From the NCBI RefSeq assembly GCF_963576545.1, contig NC_083638.1, positions 28,989,900 through 29,053,899 of the forward strand: a DNA stretch of 64,000 bases, given 5' to 3'. The notes beneath the pieces are model-generated. The model had not been told where the DNA came from and searched no databases. It saw only the letters and a list, made by a program, of their open reading frames with translations. Positions within the stretch are counted from its first letter, which is position 1, and each line of letters starts with the position of its first letter. The DNA comes from Limanda limanda. Lineage: Eukaryota; Chordata; Actinopteri; Pleuronectiformes; Pleuronectidae. Positions 11,447 to 23,300 of this stretch are shown here, one piece after another. The translations under genes were made by a program, and so were the position numbers.

Positions 11447-14400
11447 TCATTTTCTGTGGGCAAGGTTGTACTGGCCTGTGGCCTTCTTGGAGGCCTTGAT
11501 TACTTCTGAGGGGGGCTCCCATCTGAAACAGGGCTCCAGGTCGGCCATCTTTATTGCCATTATTGAGGACAGGGTGCCATCCAATGCCAGGCTATTTCTG
11601 GTCTTAGTTTTATTCAGTCCCACAACTGAAAACACCCTCTCAGGGTCTGCATTTGAATGTGGCAACACCAGGACCAGCTTGGCGATGGCAGCAAGCCTCT
11701 CAAATTCTTTGGCTCCTGTCACCTATGGAAAATGAACCAAGAACAAAATGGAAAAACATAGCATATTTTGATTAATACTGTAAGAATACTGTAACAAAGT
11801 TCAGATACAACATGCATAGTTTGCATCATGTATGACACAATATATGCATCAATAAAAGCAACAGATGTAGCCAAACCACATCTGCCAAAAAGAAATACAA
11901 AAAGAATGTATACCTTATGTTTGCGTGTTGCCATTCCAGCCCAGAAGCTTTCCATCTCAGTTTGGTCCTGAAGGGAGGTTGTTGGCATGGTCTGGAAATT
12001 TAGAAACTCCTCACCCAGGTGGTCATGCTCCTCTGGTCCATGGTATGGGAGGAGATGGGGAAACCTATTTATGAAAGTAGAGTTACAGGTTGTTAAGTTA
12101 TAGGTATATTGTCATCAACCAGCATTTCATACACATCTTTGAGGGAAAGCCATATAAGAATAACTCATGTGCAGTTTAGGAGTGAACATACCTCATCATA
12201 AGCATTTTAGCTAAGATGATAGACAATAATTGAAGAAAAAAACTAACCTTTCAACAAAGTACAGGACATCTTCAATGCCACTTTCAGCCCTCTGCCGCAC
12301 ATCTACAAATTGTGCGTGCTTGATCAGTGGCTCTTCCAGTGGCAGCTTCTTAAGTGCATAGCCCACAGCACTTGTCAGGAAACTCAACACAGCTTCATGG
12401 AATGAATCCACCTGCCGTGGTGTGATGTCACCCTCATCAAGATACCTGTTAAGTGTAGCCCTGGTTGTGAACCCAATGTTCAACTTTTTCCCTGTACATA
12501 TACAACACATTAGGTTAACAGAAATGGTTTAACATCCTGATACAGCAATATCAGCTTGACACATAGGGCAATAAATCCAACCAGAAGCTCACTGTTGGAA
12601 GGACTACCACAAACCTTAGGTTTCTACTCATGAAGTGGCAAAAGGCTAGGTACAAGGCTAAATATCACATTTTATCTATCACATATCACAGTGTATAATC
12701 ATAATAATAGTCAAACACTAACCTGGCAAATGGTTTGCCTTCTCTTCATAGGCAATTTCACAAGGATCCTCATTGCATTGCAGAGCTGCTGGAACCATAA
12801 ATTTGGAACATAGCTTGCGTACGAATTTTACCATCTATGAAAGACATTGACAAAAATAGTATGAGATCCCTGCAGATATCAGCAAGAAACACAGAATGAA
12901 AAAAAACAGCAAATGGATCCAAACCCACCTCATCATGTAACAAATATATTGCTGACTGCTCTCTCTGGAGAAGCAAGTTGAAATCAGTGAAGGTTGGTAA
13001 GGTGGCTTGGTAGAACAGCAGGTACACTTCTGTCATGGGGTCAGTAAATGCCTGCACAAGCCTCTTGAATCTAGCCTGATTTTCATCTTGAATCAATTAA
13101 TAAATAACACAAAACAAGAGGTTGTCAATAAGTATGTGACTAACAATCCATGTAGTTGCTGCATAATGAAATTGAAAATTGATGACCATACTAGCAGATT
13201 TGAAGTAGCTCGCAAGAGGTCCGTAAAGCCTCAGGATTCTGGTCACACAACGTTCAAGGCTTAGCCATCGAACTGAGATGTGCAGGAGGACCTCCATGTA
13301 CTCAGCTTCATGCAGCTCACAAAACTCTGTTTCAAACATTTAATTCCATATCATATCTTTTCTAAAGCTCTGCATTTCAATATTACACATAATAGTATCA
13401 AACATGCATACCTGTCAGGTATCCTTTCCGATTTGTGCTACCTTTGAACCAGTAACCGATGTCCACTACCATGTCCTCCAAATCAAAACCAGACACCTGC
13501 AATGCATTAATCAAATCATATCATTCAGTCAATGCATGCAATTAGGATACAAATATAAAGTTACGTGTAGAGATAAATCAGGCCTTAACTCACTTTGAAA
13601 AATCCCCCTCCTGCAGCTTTGGCGGTGTTATGTGCCACATGACAAGGACAACCATGAATATAAGTGTTGGGGTGTTTCTGGAGCACCCTAGAGGCGATGG
13701 AATTGCGTGGTCCGATGTTCACAGCTGCATTGTCCACCGAGAGAGCAACGCAGTTCTCCCAAGGGATACCATGCTCCTCTAGGGTGGAGTTAATCTTGGC
13801 GAAGATCTCGCTTGCTGTCCCACATGTCTTCCCACTTGTTGTGCACATGCTCAGAAATCGGTGGACAACTTTGCTTCCCATGAAGACCCGGACAGTAAGC
13901 GGGTTCATCTTTTGCACTCCTATAATGACGAGTTAGAATTATACAAATGTACATGTTGTTCGATGTTTACACAAAGCAAATGTTTTTCAGAAGAGAAAAA
14001 TAGTTTGGGAAATACCTGTGTCATTTGACCCATCTGTAACAAGGGTGTAGGGGCTGATTTTGAGCTCCTTCACAAGCTCTTGTGTGAAATAAGGCGCAAG
14101 CGCTTCGTTAATAATGCAAGATGACTTAGTCCTGGCACACCTGTAGTCCTGCGCTGTCTTCGAATCTCCAAAACAGTCTTTTAGGAGAGGCCCCAGGTGG
14201 TCCGCAAAGGCTAGAGGAACGTTATGAGCTACCAACCCAGCTGTCATTTTGACCTCAGCCCTTCTTGTCTGTAAGAAATTGAAAATGATTAATCCTCCCA
14301 AAAGACCATAGTTTATTTCAAATAGACACCTGTGATAATAGGACACAGGCAGAAAAAAACACATTCAGCAACTAAGATCTCAAATTAAGAAAATTGGACT

Positions 14401-15122
14401 GTAATACACTGAAATACAAAACACAAATTAGTCAAAACTATCAACCATGACTTTACCGCGATCAACTAGAACACAAAACTCTTGACTGAACCTTGACAGG
14501 ACTATTACACATATCATACCTTAACCTCTTGTGCAGACATCCCTCCAACAGAAGGAACGGGCATTGCATATTGGGCTATTGTGGCTGTGGACTGAAGAGC
14601 TCGTTGCTTTTCTTGGTGGCCTTTGGTTTTTATGTGGCGCACTACATCTGCCACACCCTGGTGGCAACATGAGTTTTCACTCCTGCAGACTGCACACCAG
14701 TAGTGCGTGTTGAGGCTCCCTCTTGTAATAAATGGCCATGAAGAGGTCCACTCATTTTGGAACAGGGTTCTATATGTTGCTGCTCCAGCCAGAGCACGCC
14801 TCTTCTGGCCCTGCTGTTGAATTGGGGGAGTCTCTTCTGTCTGTCCCTCTGTGTCTTCTTCCATCTGCACTGTTGGTCCTGCCTGTTGCTCTTCTGCATG
14901 TGTGTCTGTCTGTCTTGTCTGTTGCTCTTCTGCATGTGTGTCTGTCTGTCTTGTCTGTTGCTCTTCTGCATGTGTGTCTGTCTGTCTTGTCTGTTGCTCT
15001 TCTGCAGCAACTGACTGTTCTGTCAGTGTGTTTGTCTGTCTTTTCTGACTTGGCTGGTTCTTTAAATAATATAAAATATTTCCCTTTTGTCCTGGGCCTG
15101 GCAAAGGTCTTTTACGTGACAT
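11447..15122 (-). CDS. Intact 10-exon hAT transposase, about 780 aa
   Basis: Exons on the minus strand: 15122-14520, 14268-14016, 13919-13594, 13496-13412, 13326-13192, 13086-12929, 12834-12723, 12491-12248, 12064-11914, 11722-11447. All introns have GT and AG ends, all phases agree, and the sum is 2343 bp with no internal stop. Exon 1 encodes a low-complexity head and a zinc-finger-like part with CAVC followed by His-rich [10 protein letters not shown]. Exon 3 has the hAT core phrase [11 protein letters not shown] and CPCHVAHN. The last exon has the dimerisation motif [15 protein letters not shown]. The family cuts and pastes its own element in the nucleus by binding the terminal repeats. 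Nearest relatives are probably the ZNF862-like fish hATs. An intact gene suggests recent activity or selection; which is not decided here. Confidence 0.85.
14886..15005. repeat. 36-bp coding minisatellite in exon 1
   Basis: The 12-residue unit [12 protein letters not shown] is repeated three times in tandem, followed by a partial fourth unit, at residues of about 40-80 of the hAT protein. The length stays a multiple of three, so the frame is kept. It lies in the disordered head upstream of the zinc finger. Confidence 0.85.
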
Positions 15123-15803
15123 CTTTGCTACCTTAAAGAATTCAAATGGTTTTTAATAACTACTCTCAGTTACAAAAACATGCTTACTTACTTCTATTGC
15201 ACAAAAGTTCCTGTCTTTATGTTAAATTATTTGGAATACATCGACTTACCTGTATAAAGTGCTGTTTGGAAGATCTTCAGAGTGAGTTTTTGGCCTGTTG
15301 ATAAAAAAATAAATGCTATGTGATCAGCCTAAATAAAAAATGATGCTATGATGTTTTTGAGCATGCAGTATAGCCTACCACAAGGTGAACAAGGTGCTCT
15401 CCTGCTGTGTGTTATGACAGCTGAGTTTACATTCACCACACAAAATCAAGTTCACACTCAAAAACACAAACGAATAATTTCTTTCAAGATTTAAAGTTAA
15501 AGAGAGTGAGTACTTAATTGAAACACATGTCACATACCATTGTCTCTGCTCAGACTGAAGATGAAGACTTTCTTCAGCGGTAGATTCCATGTAGATACTC
15601 GCTTGTAACTCTTCTTCTGCAGCGAATAGTGTTACAAATGCGCTCATTAGCGCCATCTAGCGTCGGGGAGGAACGCGTCTCGGCCCAAAATCAGATATTT
15701 TTTTTTGGCGTGAGAAATTGGGTGTGTGGCGTGAGTGCGTGTGAAAACATGCAAATGCGTGTGTCACACGGCGAAAGCGTGAGAGTTGGCAGCTCTGTAG
15801 TCC

Positions 15804-16054
15804 GATGCTACCCGGTTGGGGGGCCACATGCAATACTTCTATAAATACGTTCACAAGCAACCATTCCAGAAAGTGCTGGAACTTTAAACAAAAACTAGCA
15901 GGTAGCTAGCGTTAGCTCGCTACTGATAACGTAAATCATCTAAGTGGCCACAGCGGCAGAGACACGGTCCCCAACACCGGCAACCCCGGAGCTAACACCA
16001 GCACCTCCAAGGAACCATCACCGGGACGTGCATGGAGGTGCATGGAGGTGCCGG
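15804..16054. other. Short gene-free flank between hAT and Ginger
   Basis: The stretch carries GCTAGC/GTTAGCTC-like words seen also at 24604-24730, and a 10-bp direct repeat GTGCATGGAG just before the CCGG target. It appears to be the older sequence into which both neighbours inserted. Confidence 0.4.
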
Positions 16055-16323
16055 TGTTCCAGTTTAACTGGCGATCATGGCTTCTGGCGATATGTTTACC
16101 TTTTTGTTGATTTTTTTCCAGATGTTGATGGTCAGTTGCAGAGCTGGTCGCAGATTCGTCATTTTCACAAAGCGCCTGTGTGTGAAGTGCGGTGATCTAT
16201 TGAAGGTCTCGCTGAAATAAAAATCATACAGAAACCCTTCACGAGTTCATGTGTCCGTGTCAGCATCACGTTGAGACAGCAATATATATTAAATGTTAAA
16301 AAAAAAAAAAACAGTACAAAATT

Positions 16324-16402
16324 CTCGACCGGGATTCGAAACAGCGACCAAGAGCACTATTAGCTTCAGGTCAGATGACGATCTGACTACGCCACCGAGC
16401 CG
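16324..16402 (-). other. tRNA-like module A, left arm
   Basis: Read on the minus strand, GGCTCGG is followed by an A-box-like TGGCGTAGT and, about 50 bases on, a B-box-like GTTTCGAATCC. CTCG and CGAG near the two ends can pair as part of an acceptor-like stem. The T-arm does not pair well, so it is not a functional tRNA gene. It may be a relic SINE head or a polymerase III promoter. Confidence 0.5.
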
Positions 16403-16519
16403 CTGAATTCTCCGTCGCACAACAGATAAATGTCTCGTTCCTTGCTTTGTCAGCTGTATAACACCAGATGTGCTTTAAAGTAACGCCCGTGTCATCTGGT
16501 GATAGTCCCAACACAGAAT

Positions 16520-17112
16520 AAACGCATATATACATAATACCAGGCTTTACAATCTATTGCTCCTCTTCATAGGAGACACAGGGAGCTCTGAAGAACACAC
16601 ACGCGTGACCAGCTCCACGCAAACTGCTTGTGTTTGACGCTGGTGATCATTACAACGTGCACACACAGAACAAGTGTCAGATGTAAACATCGCCTCACAA
16701 CAAGGCGGAAGCTCCAGCGGTGTTTTTATGAGTAAAGTTGGTGAACGTGCTTCTAATGGACGGGTGAAGCTTCACGTGTCCTCCTGTCGCTGCTAGTTAG
16801 TCAGCAGACGTGATTTTAAAACACATGTGTAACAAGGCAAGTCTGAAAAACGAACTTAACGTCTTCATTGTCGAACAACGTGTTGTGTATTACTTCTCTT
16901 CTGTCAGATGGCTGTGCGCTTTGTTGGTGCTGTGTCAGTCGAACGAGTAAATAAAGTTCCCTGTGTAAATATGACAACACTGGCAAATTATAATAGTGAT
17001 AAATAATAATAATAAAACTATTTATATTTTGTTGTATTTTCCCAAACAATGTGGTGTGGTGATAGAAGCAATTGAGGACGCTTCAGGAAACATCAACATT
17101 AAAAATAAAGTG
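16520..17112. other. Extra 0.6-kb segment in left Ginger arm
   Basis: No coding frame is supported in it and no terminal inverted repeat is obvious. It is bounded by AATAAA on both sides. It could be an unknown insertion or a part lost from the other arm by deletion between the repeats. Confidence 0.6.
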
Positions 17113-17160
17113 CCTTTTGTGTCAGTATCATCTTCAGACTAAATATAAATGTGAGAGAAT

Positions 17161-17247
17161 TCCCACCACGGGAATCGATCTGCTGTGGTTCACATAAAAA
17201 TTAACGTAGTGCCCATGGCACTGCCCACTGCGCCAGTGATCGGGGAT
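17161..17247 (-). other. tRNA-like module B, left arm
   Basis: On the minus strand an A-box-like TGGCGCAGTGG stands about 60 bases before a B-box-like AGATCGATTCCC. The start of the module recalls the D-arm of initiator methionine tRNA. Pairing elsewhere is poor. The same module is found in the right arm at 24004-24090. Confidence 0.5.
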
Positions 17248-17644
17248 AATTACAGAGTCACATTTATGGATGGGTGACTGTGAAGCCTGTGCACAGCTTA
17301 CCATGAGTGATGGTTTCAGGGAACACGCCCAGGTTAACTTGTGACAGTCACAATTTCCCCGAAAACTCAGTTATCGGTCACACGTCACACATTTGGACAC
17401 CGCTGCGCCCGTGTGCTTACCACACTCACGACATCAAAAACTGCTATATCCTGCGCACAGACAAAGCAGTGCTTACTATTGTCTGCATTGCGTGTGCTCG
17501 TTGATATCATGGTTGGTATGAAGCAGGTATACAAACAGTAATGAGAGGCTCGTAAGAGCTTGTAGTCGGGAAAAAAATGCTAGTAACATGGTTTGGTGTA
17601 AGGTCTTTTATTTAGTGTCTTCATGTAATACATATGCACATCTT

Positions 17645-17885
17645 TACTTTTATCAATCAAATTTTATTTGTATAGCCCATATTCAAAAATCACAATTTGT
17701 CTCATAGGGCTTTAACATGGTGTGACACCCTCTGTCCTTAACCCTCAACAAGAGTAAGGAAACTACTAAAAACCCTTTTAACAGGGTAAAAATATGTAGA
17801 AACCTCAGAGAGACACATGTGAGGGATCCCTCTCCCAGGACGGACAGAAGTGCAATACATGTCAAGTGTAGGAAAACATCATCAG
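17645..17885. repeat. Dispersed teleost repeat inside Ginger
   Basis: The phrase TTTTATTTGTATAGCCCATA and the later GGGATCCCTCTCCCAGGACG are recognised from memory as a repeat common in perciform fish. It is non-coding, and its class is uncertain to me. It lies between the left arm and the last exon of the Ginger gene. Confidence 0.5.
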
Positions 17886-19559
17886 GAAAAAGGTTTTAGC
17901 TGCATTGATGAGGGTAAACAAGTCTGACATTATATCAATCAAGCTACCTTAAAAGCAATGAGCCGGTTAAACAGAAATTCTAATGTTTATACGCACAATG
18001 GGCAATAAAAAGGAGCATCGAATGGTGGTTGCCCAACAAAGCTGCAGTGGAACCATCCATCACAAAGTGTGTAAGCAATCTGGAAGTAGAGAAAATAATC
18101 TTTATGGCAGTACCATAAGTAAGACTTGCATCAACTGAAAGTGCTTAAAATCTGCCTTACCCATTGCACATCAGTGTCATATGAACCACACACACTCGGC
18201 ATAGGTCCGACAAATCATCTGTTCATGAAACATAGTTATGTTATTTTTTCCATAAATAGCTCTCGTTTTACAATAGCCAATAAAACCAATAAGGAACAAA
18301 CCTGTTTCTTTGATCAGCCGTTGGCTAATCTGCAACCTCATCCGCAAAATGGAGGACTTATCAAAAATGTCCTCCAAGTCCTCTTCATTAAGAATCATGT
18401 CTGCTAACTGGAACAAGAAACAAGTGGAAAACACAGGGATGCGTAAACGGTCCAACCATTATTTCTGAACTTGTTGATTGAAAGCTCCTTCACTTACTTT
18501 ACACACAATGACACCGCATGAGGTTGCATCTATTTGTCGAGCGTGTGGTACCGTTTGAGTGGACCATCGGGAGCAGTTGTGGCCCTGCTGCCTCATGAAA
18601 GCCCTATGCCAGGGATGCCAGGGTGAAATTGGACAGGGGGCCAGATTTTTTCAAGCAAGACCTCAGGGGGCCGGATTACACTTTCGGACTGAAAAGGCCA
18701 AACACTGACTCAACACATGGATAGGTAGGTTATTTGAAATTATTCATGAAGGCCTACACATCAATAAGAAATTGCATCGGCACCAAAATAGCCTCACAAT
18801 GAGGCCTAAAATTACATAGCCTAAAGCAGGAGACAGTTACCCTCTAAAAACGTTACATTTTCCTATCCATGCAAGTAGCCTACATTTATAAATTAGAAAT
18901 GCAACAAAATAGACTAGGTGCCAACAAAACACATTTCCTATAAATAACACAAGTGTAAACTGTTAATTACTTTTATTATATTTATTGAAGGCTTGCACAT
19001 GAAAACAAGTCAATGCAAAATAACGCCAATTAAAAGAAGGCCAGGCCAAGTAGGCCTAAACGAGTCACAGAAAGAAAGCGCCAGAATAAAGTAGTCCAAC
19101 ATTAGACCATATGATTGAATATCCAGTAGGAATTAGTAAAACAAAACGGTTCTTGAAAAAATAGGCAAATATGAGCTATCTAAAAACTAAATTGGCTCAA
19201 TAACAGATGAGGCACATTAACTTTGCCGGTCATCACCAGTCACCAACCCATATTTCCACACACCCATGTGCCTTTATGGCACTAGCCTGGCTATCAGTCA
19301 ACCCCAGCCCTTTTATTCCCTCCCCCCCATATCACAGTGGAAATTATAAAATATATCATACTCTCTGTATATTCTTTGTATACATAAGTCTATATACACA
19401 TATTTATACATGTGTACATGTTATAATTACTATTATTATATCACTATTACTATTATTATTATATATACTGTTGCTGCCATTATTACTATATACTGTTTTT
19501 ATATTGGTATAATTACTATCATATATAAATATATATTATGTTATATTATATACTATATA

Positions 19560-19722
19560 TACTGTACTATTCTTATATACTGTCTAACAATAACATTACC
19601 ATCTGTTTTTTATTCTTTCTACCTCAATATTTTTTATTTTATTCTATTGTATTGTATTTTTGTATTTTATTGTATTCAAATGTACCGGCTGCTATGACAA
19701 CTTAATTTCCCTTCGGAAAGTA

Positions 19723-19781
<59 letters not shown>

Positions 19782-19782
19782 A
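19560..19782. repeat. LINE-like tail followed by (CTAT)n
   Basis: A tail reading GACAACTTAATTTCCCTTCGG leads into about 14 units of CTAT from 19724 to 19780. Fish L2/CR1-like LINEs often end this way, but no coding part is present. The tail lies in the nested hAT. Confidence 0.55.
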
Positions 19783-20009
19783 ACACTCGTCTTCTCCCTC
19801 CACTTCCTCATTCACCCCTGACACGCCAACGAACCAGCCAATGAGAGCCTGTCATTCCACACAGCCATTGGTCAAGAACTGTCACATGTCCGACCCCGAC
19901 CTATTCACAGACACTCAGGACATCTCAGTACTTATTCAACACGGTGTACTTAGCGGAACATTCATAACAACAACATATCAAGCAGTCAAACAGAACAGAA
20001 CTCAACTAT

Positions 20010-20375
20010 CAGTTCGTTACAATATGTATTAAAATAAAACGAACCTTCATGTGTATCTCGACATTTGGAGAATACGGCTTGCTGTTTCTGTAGCGATGAT
20101 GCTAGCTCGTTTAGCTTTTGAGTCCGGAGTTGCCCTGTGTACTCGCCGTATTTCTCGGCGTGGGTCTCGTAGTGTCGTTTGATGCTGTACTCCTTTAGTA
20201 CAGCCACTTGTTGACGACAGATAAGACACACGGGTTTGCCTCCTACTTCCCAAAAGAAATAATTTTCTCTCCATCTATCCTGAAAGATGCGAGCTTCAGT
20301 GTCGACCTTCCTCTTCTTTGACAACATCTCGATCAGCACTACCGGCGCTGCTGCAGCTGAGGCGGGCAGCAGCAA
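20010..20375 (-). pseudogene. hAT transposase N-terminal exon (GTF2IRD2/SCAND3-like)
   Basis: The frame contains KKRKVDTEARIFQDRW, a cysteine pair in CLICRQQ and a His pair in IKRHYETHAEKY. This is the N-terminal finger of the Charlie-like hAT proteins related to the GTF2IRD2 and SCAND3 domesticates. No core or dimerisation exon follows inside the element. The copy is a remnant. Confidence 0.7.
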
Positions 20376-23300
20376 CAGACCAACTAACGGAGTCCACCGA
20401 AAATTTTAATTTTTTTTTTTTTTTTTAAATTCCATCAAAATTAAATTAAAATTTATATTCTCCCCTTATCACCCTCGGGCCGGATGTGATGTACAGTCGG
20501 GCCGGGTCCGGCCCGCGGGCCGTAACCCTGGCATCACTGCCCTATGCAGTATAGAAATAATAAATAGCACGTTTAAAATTCTATGAACCCCCTCCACACC
20601 ATGGCCCCCCTTACCTGGTCACTGCACTGCATTTTTTTAACGCCGCCTCCTGTGCCCCAAACGGATCCACATACACTGACTGTCTCTTTTTAGGATACAT
20701 CACCTGGACAAAGTAAAAAAGTCAACAAGGAATAAGTCTAACAGGAGCTGTATATTGTGATTCTAGCCAGAGCCCCTTACAGTTAGTGTCAAGTGTTGGT
20801 GCTCACAGACAGCTCCAATCATGACGTCGTACTCCATGGGATCTACCTTCATTCATGCAATATAGAACACATAAAATCAAACAGGTTTTCTCAGGAGCAA
20901 TTTGCCCTAATATTAAGATGCCGAATATATAATCATATGATCAAGATAAAAAAGTCCTACAAGTGAAGGAGCATGATAAAAAAGATCCCCCCTCATATGC
21001 AGTGTATTCACATTTATCACTTACCTTCCTCAGTCCTTTATTCTTTCCTTTCCAAATGTCGGTCATTTGGAAGGAGTCCAGTAAAAATCCCCTGCCTTTG
21101 CCTGCCTCTTCGAAATGTCTCAGCGCAATCGTGATGTATGCATTTATGAGCTGTAATGGAATCAAATTTTAACCCACATCTAAATTCAAATTGCTGAAAA
21201 CTTAGCTTACCTCACCTTCCACAAGTGCATCTGGACAAAGATGTTCACGGATGTTCTGCGTAAACAGTGTGTATGGGCCCGCTTTGCTCCACAAAAGCTC
21301 TGGCTTTTCACCAGCCCAAATGTTCTGTACCACTATGTAGAAAAATGTTGACACATTACTTGCAATAAACATTAGCAAAATAACTTCAGTCATAATTAGC
21401 TATTACCTGTTTCCAAAGTGTCTGAAGCGACATAAACTGCTGGAGATGGAGATGAGGGTGAGGCGACCGGAGATGAGAGTGACGGGGCTGGAGCTGAGGT
21501 TGAGGCTACCAGAGATGAGGGTGAGGGAGCTGGAGATGAGGGTGACACGGATAGTGTGGACGGTGATTCTGTTATCCATTTGTGGGGGATGCGCGGTGTA
21601 GGCTCGATGTATGGGTTAAGCTGGTCAATGTTTACTTTATGAATAACTTTGCTTTTCGGCGTGACTAGATCGGCACTTTTCCCCTCCAGTTTCACAATTG
21701 TGAAGGGGCCGAGCATGGAGGTCTCCATTTTGCCCCCCTTTCTCTGCTCCTGGCGAATATTTGCCCTCATCACCTTTTGGCCAACTCTGAAATTGTCATC
21801 ATGACCAGTCTCCTCTCTCTTTCTTTCTTTTTATCTTTTCCCTCACTTTCCCCATGTTGGCTTGAGCCACGCTGTAGTGGGCAGGGAGGCTCTCCATTCC
21901 CGGGGATTGAGTCTCCTGGGCAATAAGAGCCTCAACACCATCATCCGTCACCTGTGTCAAGAAACACATCAGAATGTTGAGTTACAGCAGCCATGAAGTG
22001 AAACATCCTAATTTTACAGGTTTTCCCACAATACACACATTACATGTGTACTTTCCTACATACCACATACTCCTCTGGAACCTCCGTAGGGTACCTGGCC
22101 TTACGTCCAAACATGAGGAAAAAGGGGGAGTATCTGGTGGTCAACTGCTTTTTGGTCCTTAAAGCAAAAAGGGTTGCTTGGAGGTGGCCATCCCAGGTGT
22201 TTGGTTTTTCACCCACTAATTTAGTCAAGGTGGTCCTGTAAGGTCATACACACAACATTGAGACCTTAAGATTGCAGTGTTTAAAAAGTCACAAACAGAC
22301 ATTTACAATACCTTTGAATGGTTCCATTCATTTTTTCCACAAAGCCGTTAGTCTGGGGGTGGTAGGGAGAGCAGAGACTTCTCTTTATGCCCAGCTTCTC
22401 ACAGACATTATAGTTGAGCTGAAAGAAAAGTGGAAACATTCACCATAACATTTATGATACAGATGGCATGAGGAGTTCTTACCGTATTAACAAATTTTCT
22501 TCCTTGGTCCGTGAGAAGCCTTTTCGGAGCACCAAACTTATAAAATAAGTCAAGGATACACTCTGTGACCTCAGCAGCACATTTGGTCCTCAAAGGATAG
22601 GCCTCTGTCCATTTAGTAAAGTAGTCAATCATGACACAAATGTACTGGTGGCCGTTTTTGGTTGGTGTGAGCTTGCCAAACAAATCCATCCCCACAAGCT
22701 CAAGTGGCTCAGTTACCTGAGGAAAGAGAGGAAAGAGAGCATGTTATGGAAATGTGTTGTTATTCTGGGATAGGGACTTATTTCAGTGCAGTCACCTCAA
22801 TGTAAGCCTTCTTTATTTTGAGGACATTCCTTCTGGCCTGGCATTGAGGACACTCCAATACCTACACAAATTTGAGAATTCAGTAAATTAGAAAACAACC
22901 AAATTGAATATGAAAGAGAATGTGTAATTTACACCACCATGCACAGAGATTACTGACAAAATTAAATCAAGCTCACCCATTTCCTTATGTCCTCTTGAAT
23001 CCCAGGCCAGTAGTAGCGCAAGGAAATGGCACCCAGTGTTTTTTCCATCCTGCAATGGCCTCCATGCTCACTCGCAAGGAAGGCCACAAACACATCGTTT
23101 GCCTCCTCTGGCGAGGTAAGTACTTTGGCGAGATACTCGCCCTGCTTTCTTCTACGGCATACATAGTGAAGCTGCCCATCTGAGGGCCATGATGATATTA
23201 GTAACTCCACATCAGTGCATTATTGTTTGGAAAGACAAGGCCACTACTTACCCTTCAAGATGTAGTTTTCACATCTCCTCTTTATTGAATATCGCTCTTT

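Larger units (their letters stand above)
10292..15797 (-). mobile_element. 5.5-kb hAT-like element with intact gene
   Basis: The ends read CAGAGCTGCCAAC and, at the right, GTTGGCAGCTCTG, a perfect 13-bp inverted repeat. Both ends abut the direct repeat TAGTCC (10286-10291 and 15798-15803). A hAT element normally duplicates 8 bp, so six is unusual. The interior carries one complete multi-exon transposase gene on the minus strand. The sequence 15700-15797 has a GC-rich subterminal stretch with short direct repeats around 'ggcgtgag'. Confidence 0.85.
16055..17459. repeat. Left terminal inverted repeat of Ginger
   Basis: It aligns to the reverse of 23790-24599 along its whole length, at roughly 93 percent by eye. 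About 595 bp near 16520-17112 is absent from the right arm. AATAAA stands at both edges of the extra piece, while the right arm has a single copy, which suggests an insertion here. Confidence 0.9.
18610..20539. mobile_element. hAT nested in the Ginger gene, 1930 bp
   Basis: Ends CAGGGATGCCAGGGT and, reversed, CAGTGATGCCAGGGT are flanked by identical CCCTATGC at 18602-18609 and 20540-20547. The termini resemble the Charlie-like fish hATs. The interior has one transposase exon, an AT-rich stretch and a CTAT array. Most of the transposase is missing, so it is non-autonomous. Confidence 0.92.

Noticed and set aside
14640..15136. Long plus-strand frames rich in Cys, Leu and Val over 14732-15136
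   Set aside because: They are antisense to the hAT exon 1 minisatellite, which explains their repeats.
16324..16402. A functional tRNA gene
   Set aside because: The T-arm does not pair and the acceptor stem has mismatches; only box-like words are supported.
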